From NCBI RefSeq assembly GCF_900106525.1, contig NZ_FNOG01000009.1:130001-194000 (forward strand): a DNA stretch of 64,000 nucleotides, read 5' to 3'. This document shows, in pieces, positions 58,609 through 64,000 of the stretch. Every line of letters begins with the position of its first letter. Within the stretch, counting starts at the first letter, position 1. Position numbers and translations under genes: made by a program. This DNA is from Lysobacter enzymogenes. GTDB lineage: Bacteria > Pseudomonadota > Gammaproteobacteria > Xanthomonadales > Xanthomonadaceae. The notes under the pieces are model-generated. The model was not told the origin of the DNA and made no database searches. It saw nothing but the letters and a program-made list of their open reading frames with translations.

Positions 58609-60973
58609 AGCCATGCCGGCCGGCCTGCTCCTGGCGTCGCAGTTCGGCCGCGCGGCCGAACCGCCACGGCCGCCGACGGTGCCGGCCGTGCCCGGCGTGC
58701 ATGCGGCCGCGGCCGCCGCCAGCGCGGCGAACATGGCGCTGTACCTGGAAGTCAGCCTCAACCAGACCGCCTACGGCCCGCCGCAACCGTTCGAACTGCG
58801 CGACGGCCGGCTCTACGCCAGCGTCGCCACCTTGCGCGCGATCGGCTTCGCCCTGACCGATCGCGACAGCGGCGACATCCTCGCGCCCGATGCACTGCCC
58901 GGGGTGAGCGTGCGCTTCGACCCGGCGCAACAGCGCGCGGCCATCGACGCGCCGCTGTCGCTGCTGGACCTGCAAGTCAGCCGCCTCAACGCGCCCGGCG
59001 CCGACGTGCCGCGCGCCACCGCCTCGCCCGGCCTGCTGCTCAACTACGACCTCTACGCCAGCCGCGACGACCGCAGCGACAACGCCACCGCGTTCTTCGA
59101 GGCGCGCGCGTTCGGCTTCGGCGACGGCGTCTTCAGCCAGACCGGGGTGATCCGCCACTACCGCGACGACGGCGCGCCGCGGCGCACCGATTCGGTCCGC
59201 CTGGACACCAGCTGGCGCTGGTCGAAACCCGAATCGATGTTCGCCGTCGCCGTCGGCGACGTGATCAGCGGCCAACTCGACTGGACCCGCCCGCTGCGCC
59301 TGGGCGGCGTGCGCTTCGGCCGCGACTTCGGCCTGCAGCCGTATCGCATCACCACGCCGCTGCCCACGCTGGTCGGCGAAGTCGCGGTGCCTTCGGCGGT
59401 GGATCTGTACGTCAACGGCCTGCGCCAATACAGCGGCGACGTCGCGCCGGGCCCGTTCCAGCTCACCACCGTGCCCGGCATCACCGGCGCCGGCAGCGCG
59501 CAGTTGGTGGTCACCGATGCGTTCGGCCGCGTGCGCACCATCGACTTCCCGTTCTACGCCGCGCAGCAACTGTTGGCCAAAGGCCTGTCGGACTGGTCGG
59601 TGAGCCTGGGCGTGGCGCGCGAAAGCTACGCGCTGCGTTCGTTCGATTACGGCCACGACCCCCTGCTCAGCGCCGATCTGCGTTACGGCGTCAGCGACCG
59701 CCTGACCGTTCAGGCCCACGGCGAAGGCGGCGACGGCGTGGTCAACGCCGGCGCCGGCGCGGCCTGGCTGCTCGGCCAGGCCGGCGTGTTCGGCGCCTCG
59801 CTGAGCCACGGCCGCGACGGCGCCGATGCCGGCTGGCAATACACCGCCAGCTACAACTGGAGCAACGGCCGCTTCAACTTCACCGCCGACACCCAGCGCA
59901 CCCACGGCGATTACCACGACCTCGCCTCGCGCTACGGCCTGGGCGCGCCGCGGGTCAGCGAACGCGCGACGGTCGGCTGGAGCGACGCGCGCATCGGCAG
60001 CCTCGGCCTGAGCTACGTGCGCCTGCTCTATCGCGGGCAAGCGCCGGCGCGCTACGCCGGCGCGACCTGGAGCCGCAACCTCGGTACCCGCGCCGCGCTG
60101 AGCCTGTCGTACAACCAGAACCTCGAGCGCAGCCGCGACCGCACCGTCTATCTCGGCTTCAACCTCAACCTGCAGCCCGATCCGGCGCGCCCCGGCACCC
60201 AGCTCAGCGTGTCGGCGCAGCGCGCCGGCGGGCTCGACCAGGGCGCGATCGAACTCACCCGGCCGGTGCCCGGCGACGGCGGTTTCGGTTGGCGCCTGCA
60301 GGCGCGCGGCGGCGACGGCGAGGAAGGCGGCCTGGCCGAAGCGGCGTGGCTGACCGACGCGGGCCGCTTCAACCTCGGCTACGCGCGGCAAGGCTCGCGC
60401 GATTACGGCTACGCCAGCGCCAGCGGCGCGCTGGTGTGGATGGGCGGCCACGGCTTCGCCGCGCGCAGCGTCAGCGATGCGTTCGCGGTGGTGTCCACCG
60501 GCGTGCCCGGCGTGCCGGTGCTGCTGGAGAACCGCCCGTTCGGCCGCACCGACGCCTCCGGCGCGCTGCTGGTGACGCCGCTCAACGCCTGGCAACGCAA
60601 CCGCATCGGCATCGACCCGATGGAACTGCCGGCCGACACGCGCCTGGACCGGGTCGAAACCCTGGCCACGCCGCGCGACCGCTCCGGCACCGTGGTGCGC
60701 TTCTCGATCGAGAAGATCCGCGCCGCGGTGCTGATCCTGCGCGACGCCGCCGGCGCGCCGCTGCCGCTGGGCAGCGCCGTGCTCAGCGGCAACGGCGAGC
60801 GCGCGACGGTCGGCTACGACGGCGAGACGTATCTGGAAAAACTGCTCGAACGCAACGAGCTGCGGGTGAACGCAGCGGAGGGCGAATGCGTCGTGCGCTT
60901 CGACTACCCCGCCGACGCACAAGGCATCGCCCGGATCGGCCCGCTGACCTGCGCGCGCGAGGCGGCGCGATGA
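58559..60973 (+). CDS. Outer membrane fimbrial usher (CsuD/FimD-like)
   Basis: This 804-residue protein has an N-terminal domain (ALYLEVSLNQTAYGPPQPFE), the barrel with PLPTLVGEVAVPSAVDLYVN and GPFQLTTVPGITGAGSAQLV, and C-terminal plug/CTD segments ending CVVRFDYPADAQG. It is the pore for pilus assembly in the outer membrane. The start at 58559 gives an Arg-rich signal n-region and overlaps the chaperone gene by 50 bp; 58613 is an alternative. Confidence 0.94.
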   Translation: MANPPSRRWRWTRRLAEAMPAGLLLASQFGRAAEPPRPPTVPAVPGVHAAAAAASAANMALYLEVSLNQTAYGPPQPFELRDGRLYASVATLRAIGFALTDRDSGDILAPDALPGVSVRFDPAQQRAAIDAPLSLLDLQVSRLNAPGADVPRATASPGLLLNYDLYASRDDRSDNATAFFEARAFGFGDGVFSQTGVIRHYRDDGAPRRTDSVRLDTSWRWSKPESMFAVAVGDVISGQLDWTRPLRLGGVRFGRDFGLQPYRITTPLPTLVGEVAVPSAVDLYVNGLRQYSGDVAPGPFQLTTVPGITGAGSAQLVVTDAFGRVRTIDFPFYAAQQLLAKGLSDWSVSLGVARESYALRSFDYGHDPLLSADLRYGVSDRLTVQAHGEGGDGVVNAGAGAAWLLGQAGVFGASLSHGRDGADAGWQYTASYNWSNGRFNFTADTQRTHGDYHDLASRYGLGAPRVSERATVGWSDARIGSLGLSYVRLLYRGQAPARYAGATWSRNLGTRAALSLSYNQNLERSRDRTVYLGFNLNLQPDPARPGTQLSVSAQRAGGLDQGAIELTRPVPGDGGFGWRLQARGGDGEEGGLAEAAWLTDAGRFNLGYARQGSRDYGYASASGALVWMGGHGFAARSVSDAFAVVSTGVPGVPVLLENRPFGRTDASGALLVTPLNAWQRNRIGIDPMELPADTRLDRVETLATPRDRSGTVVRFSIEKIRAAVLILRDAAGAPLPLGSAVLSGNGERATVGYDGETYLEKLLERNELRVNAAEGECVVRFDYPADAQGIARIGPLTCAREAAR

Positions 60974-61989
60974 ACGCGCGCCTTGCGCTGCTGCGCGGCC
61001 TGCTGGCGCTGCTCGCCGCGCTGGCTTTGTGCGCGCCGGCGCAGGCGGCGACCTCGTGCACGGCGAGCATGACCAACCTGACCTTCGCCGCGACCACCGG
61101 CGCGGTCACCGACGCCACCGCCACCCTCACCGTCACCTGCACCACCGGCGCGCTGTCGTTGCTGGCCAAGGCGCGGGTCAACATGTGCGTGAGCATCTTC
61201 AGCGGCACCGACGGCGGCGGCACGCTGGCGCCGCGGCGCATGATCAACGGCTTCTCCGACCCGCTGCAGATGCAGCTGTACACCGACGGCGCGCGCAGCC
61301 AGATCTGGGGCGCGCGCGGCAACGCCACCGTACCCAACTTCCTGCCGCTGCAGTTCGACTACGACGTGCCGCTGCTCGGCGGCAGCCAGACCCTCACCGC
61401 GACGCTGTACGGCCGCATCCCCGCGCAGACCGCGCTCAATGCCGGCAGCTACGCCAACCGCTTCACCGGCGCAGCCGACACCAAGATCGAATTCCAGTTC
61501 GCCGAAGCATTGCTGGGCACCCCGCCGATGCCGGCCTCGTGCATCAGCGGCGGCAGCACCGGCACGGCGAGCACGTTCCCATTCACCGTCTCCGGCTCGG
61601 TGCCCAACACCTGCACGCTGAGCCCCAAGCCGGTGCCCGACCTCGCCTTCGGCAGCGTGCCGGGCCGCATCCTCAGCAACGTCGACCGCACCACCGCGAT
61701 CAGCCTGACCTGCACCGGCCGCACCGCCTGGCAACTCGGCATCGGCAACGGCCTCAACGCCAGCGGCACGATCCGGCGCATGATCGGCCCCGGCGGCCAG
61801 TTCGTGCCCTACGAGCTGTACCGCGACAGCGGCCGCAGCCAACGCTGGGGCACGACCCTGGGCACCGACACGGTCGCCGGCACCGGCACGGGCACAGCGC
61901 AATCGCAAACCGTGTACGGCCGCGTAGCGCCGCAAGTGGCGACGCCCGGCAGCTACAGCGACACCGTCATCGTGACCGTCACCTACTGA
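60970..61989 (+). CDS. Csu-type tip protein with two SCPU domains
   Basis: This 339-residue protein has a signal peptide (LLALLAALALCAPAQA) and two SCPU domains (residues about 28-175 and 185-339), each with Cys pairs. The second ends SYSDTVIVTVTY like the pilin. Two-domain SCPU proteins (CsuE-like) cap the pilus and mediate adhesion. The start overlaps the usher stop (ATGA at 60970-60973). Confidence 0.93.
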   Translation: MNARLALLRGLLALLAALALCAPAQAATSCTASMTNLTFAATTGAVTDATATLTVTCTTGALSLLAKARVNMCVSIFSGTDGGGTLAPRRMINGFSDPLQMQLYTDGARSQIWGARGNATVPNFLPLQFDYDVPLLGGSQTLTATLYGRIPAQTALNAGSYANRFTGAADTKIEFQFAEALLGTPPMPASCISGGSTGTASTFPFTVSGSVPNTCTLSPKPVPDLAFGSVPGRILSNVDRTTAISLTCTGRTAWQLGIGNGLNASGTIRRMIGPGGQFVPYELYRDSGRSQRWGTTLGTDTVAGTGTGTAQSQTVYGRVAPQVATPGSYSDTVIVTVTY

Positions 61990-62281
61990 CGCCCCCGCAT
62001 GGCCTACCTGTAGGAGCGGCGCAAGCCGCGACCGCGCCAATGCCGTTGCGACGAAACCATCCGCAACACCGCGAACCGCACGAGCAATCAAAAGCCCCTC
62101 GCCTGCGCGTGGCGATTTTTTGTCCAGCAGTCATCTACTGACTCAGCCGCACGGCCTACCTGTAGGAGCGGCGCAAGCCGCGACCGCGCCAATTCCGTTG
62201 CGACGAGACCATCCGCAATACGGTGAACCGCACGCGCAATCAAAAACCCCGCGTCTGCGCGTGGCGATATTTTGTCCAGCG
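61978..62281. repeat. 152-bp tandem duplication spanning the end of the tip gene
   Basis: Segment 61978-62129 is repeated at 62130-62281 with small differences. The copy starts inside the last codons of the tip gene (TCACCTACTGAC versus TCATCTACTGAC) and includes a family B element and GCGCGTGGCGAT. The period of 152 bp was checked at several anchors. The second copy is not coding. Confidence 0.85.
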
Positions 62282-62546
62282 TTCGCCGTAAGCGATGTAT
62301 CGCGGTCGCGGCTCGCGCCGCTCCTACAGGAAGCCGACGAAACATCGCCGCTAAAAAAGAAAAAGGAGGCGCGAGGCCTCCTTCAAAACCGGCTTGCGCC
62401 GGAGAGTACGAGTTGTGGCATGGCCCCGGCCGCAGCCGGGATGCAAGCAGACTAACGCCGGGATCAAGTTAATGCAATACCTGAAGTATTGCGATGTAAC
62501 TTATTGATTTAAATAAACAGAATGTCGCCGAAGCAGCTGAGACGCC
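62282..62546. other. Gap with family B copy and an AT-rich palindrome
   Basis: An inverted family B copy lies at about 62300-62330. A 7-bp palindrome GCAATAC/GTATTGC with CTGAA loop is at 62474-62492, in AT-rich sequence. No gene is seen. Confidence 0.5.
62350..62383 (-). terminator. Rho-independent terminator downstream of the acid phosphatase gene
   Basis: On the minus strand an AAGGAGG/CCTCCTT stem with a GCCTCGC loop region is followed by TTTCTTTTTT. It lies about 165 bp after the phosphatase stop. Confidence 0.7.
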
Positions 62547-63479
62547 TTACGGCGCCACATCCAGCGCGCGGCGCTTGGCCTCGCGCCGCGCCTCGCGCGA
62601 CTGGCTGTAGTCGTTGTTGAAGGTCATCGCTTCCCACGAGCCGTAGCTCGGGTTCGGCAGCATCCACCAACGCTCGCCGAACCAATCGTGGTACTGCTGC
62701 AACAGCGCGTCGCGGCCTTCCGGCGTGTTCGCCACCACCTGCACGAAGTCGCCGAGCTGATCGCCGAACTGCATCAGCACGCGGTACTTCTTGCCGGCCA
62801 ACAGGCGACGGCAGTTCTTCTCGCTGCCGTTCTGCTCGCAGCCGTCGACCACCGTGCCCAGGCCGAGGAACACTTCGTCGTCGGCGACCGGCAAACCGAC
62901 GCTGCGCAGGTTGGCCAGCGTCGCGTCCTTCAGGTGCACCGCGCGGTTGGACAGATAAATGATCGTCACGCCCTTGGCCTGCGCGGCCTTGGCGAACTCG
63001 ACCACGCCGGGGATCGGCTTGGCCTTCTTCTCCGCCACCCACGCGTCCCAGGTGACTTCGTCGTATTCCTTGCCGTCGCGCACCAGGCGCGCCTGGTAGG
63101 GCGAGTTGTCGAGCACGGTCTCGTCGACGTCCATCACCACCGCCGGCTTGAGGCCCTTGGCGGCGTTGCCGCGCTCCTCCGGCACCAGCGCGTCCCAGTT
63201 GGGCTGCTTGAGCGCGGCGTCGAGCTTGTCGGCGGCGGCGCGATAGATGGTCTCGGCGCTGGCGCGGTATTCGACCGAACGCTGCATCCACAGCACGGCG
63301 TTGAGGTTGTCGTCGGCGCCGCTCGGCTTGGCGACGGCGGGCGCCGGCGCGGCGGGCTGGGCGGCGGCATCGGCGGCATCGGCGGCAGGCGCGGCGGCGG
63401 CCGGCTGGCCCGGCTGCGGCTTGCACGCGGCCAGCGCCAGCGCGCAGGCCAGGACGGTAAGAGGGGCGCGGATTCGCAT
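62547..63479 (-). CDS. Acid phosphatase lipoprotein, e(P4)-like (HAD IIIB)
   Basis: This 310-residue protein has a lipobox (LALAACKP, Cys19), a disordered Ala/Pro linker, and the HAD motif VVMDVDETVLDN, the second motif IIYLSNRAV, and QFGDQLGDF as motif IV. This is the class C/e(P4) acid phosphatase group, which dephosphorylates nucleotides such as NMN at the cell surface. The start at 63479 gives the lipoprotein signal. Confidence 0.92.
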   Translation of the reverse strand: MRIRAPLTVLACALALAACKPQPGQPAAAAPAADAADAAAQPAAPAPAVAKPSGADDNLNAVLWMQRSVEYRASAETIYRAAADKLDAALKQPNWDALVPEERGNAAKGLKPAVVMDVDETVLDNSPYQARLVRDGKEYDEVTWDAWVAEKKAKPIPGVVEFAKAAQAKGVTIIYLSNRAVHLKDATLANLRSVGLPVADDEVFLGLGTVVDGCEQNGSEKNCRRLLAGKKYRVLMQFGDQLGDFVQVVANTPEGRDALLQQYHDWFGERWWMLPNPSYGSWEAMTFNNDYSQSREARREAKRRALDVAP

Positions 63480-63530
63480 GCGCTGAGGGTCCGAAGGAAA
63501 GGCGGGGAGTTTAGGCCGCGGCGCGAAAGC

Positions 63531-63743
63531 GTGTCGAATGCCGCGCCGTTCATTGAAGCGGCTTGGGCCGATCCTGCCGCTCCGGCCGGCCCGACCCGGC
63601 GCGCGATCCTGGCCCGGCTCGCGCTCGGCGATGTCTCGATGAACGGGCGGGTCGGAACGTTCGCGGTGAGCGAACCGGCGATCGCCCGGCGCCTCGAAAT
63701 GCTCGACGCCGCCAGCCGCGAGATCCGCGGCGGCGTGGCGTAA
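63531..63743 (+). pseudogene. Truncated ArsR-family regulator remnant
   Basis: A 70-codon frame from GTG contains PTRRAILARLALGDVSMNGR and FAVSEPAIARRLEMLDAASR, the start of an ArsR-type winged helix including the recognition helix. It stops after REIRGGVA, before the wing and dimerisation helix (normal length about 100-115). No continuation is obvious in another frame. It is probably a decayed gene. Confidence 0.55.
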
Positions 63744-63819
63744 TTGGCGATGGAAACCGGCATGGATCAGCGCCACGACGTACTGGAGGCATCGCTGGTC
63801 GAGCGTTAGGAAGCCTGTG

Positions 63820-64000
63820 TCACAGCGCGTCGGCGTCCGCATCGGAACGCCGCCGGCGCGCGCGTCGCAGCGCCAGCTCGGTGCCGTTCGCCGTGCACTC
63901 GGCGATCACCGCATCCGCCCAGGCCTGCGTCACCAGATAGCTGCTGCCGCTGACCTCCGCCTCGGTCGCGCGCACACCCTCATCGAGATCGATGCGCGCC
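63820..64000 (-). CDS. 3' end of an unknown gene, cut by the window edge
   Basis: The frame is open to position 64000 and ends at 63820 with TGA. The visible C-terminus includes RIDLDEGVRATEAEVSGSSY and LVTQAWADAVIAECTANGTE, then an Arg-rich tail. No family is recognised from this part alone. Confidence 0.5.
   Translation of the reverse strand, partial: ARIDLDEGVRATEAEVSGSSYLVTQAWADAVIAECTANGTELALRRARRRRSDADADAL

Overview
The window is about 64 kb of very GC-rich (roughly 70%), densely coded DNA from a gammaproteobacterium. The best guess is Xanthomonadaceae, most likely Lysobacter or a close relative. This rests on the gene families (DcaP-type porin, a large TonB receptor, the acs/porin/MHS transporter group, TamAB, PlsB, TatABC plus RDD, GlyQS, Csu-type fimbriae) and on three families of dispersed palindromic repeats that fill many gaps: (A) GTGGGAGGGCCTTCAGGCCCG, (B) CTGTAGGAGCGGCGCGAGCC and (C) CCCCGCGAAGGCGGGGATCC. 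I saw no rRNA, tRNA, CRISPR array, prophage or transposase. Most of the region is chromosomal core.

Layout. 0.06-2.8 kb: an ECF42-like sigma factor with a C-terminal extension, a PhnB-like VOC protein and a DGPF/YCII protein. 2.8-3.6 kb: a repeat island with a 41-42 bp tandem array between 50-bp inverted repeats. 3.6-9.2 kb: acetyl-CoA synthetase, divergent from a DcaP-like porin and an MHS-type transporter, plausibly an organic-acid uptake and activation group. 9.6-11.1 kb: a uracil-DNA-glycosylase family protein, and a TRIC/UPF0126 membrane protein preceded by a glycine riboswitch. 11.4-18.8 kb: a small ABC exporter, an ANT(4')-like nucleotidyltransferase, an EF-hand protein, a 57-residue secreted Cys peptide, a fatty-acid desaturase, a CHAD protein and MutM. 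19.0-22.6 kb: an ECF43-type sigma factor with a transmembrane Ser/Thr kinase. 22.6-29.5 kb: a small membrane protein, a DinB protein, TamB and TamA. 30.0-32.9 kb: a TonB-dependent receptor.

33.1-36.2 kb: glyS and glyQ. 36.4-38.1 kb: a glutamine amidotransferase and a BPSS1780-like membrane protein. 38.1-40.4 kb: tatA-tatB-tatC with an RDD gene coupled to tatC. 40.6-47.9 kb: a SYLF protein, an unknown protein, hemH, an alpha/beta hydrolase, a YgjP-like metallopeptidase, rdgC, ttcA and a YdcH-like protein. 48.0-49.9 kb: an unrecognised, translationally coupled run of three single-pass membrane proteins. 50.3-52.3 kb: a multi-pass membrane protein of unknown function and a small secreted protein in visibly AT-richer DNA. 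52.4-57.0 kb: plsB with a long low-complexity N-terminus and a lipoprotein. 57.2-62.0 kb: a four-gene Csu-type chaperone-usher operon with a candidate sigma-54 promoter and a 152-bp tandem duplication at its 3' end. 62.5-64.0 kb: an e(P4)-type acid phosphatase lipoprotein, an ArsR-like relic and the 3' end of an unknown gene.

The most notable points are two unconventional ECF sigma systems with no adjacent anti-sigma gene (ECF42-DGPF and ECF43-kinase), the glycine riboswitch before a TRIC-type transporter, the ANT(4')-like enzyme, a UDG-fold protein mixing family features, the uncharacterised three-gene cassette, and the repeat architecture.
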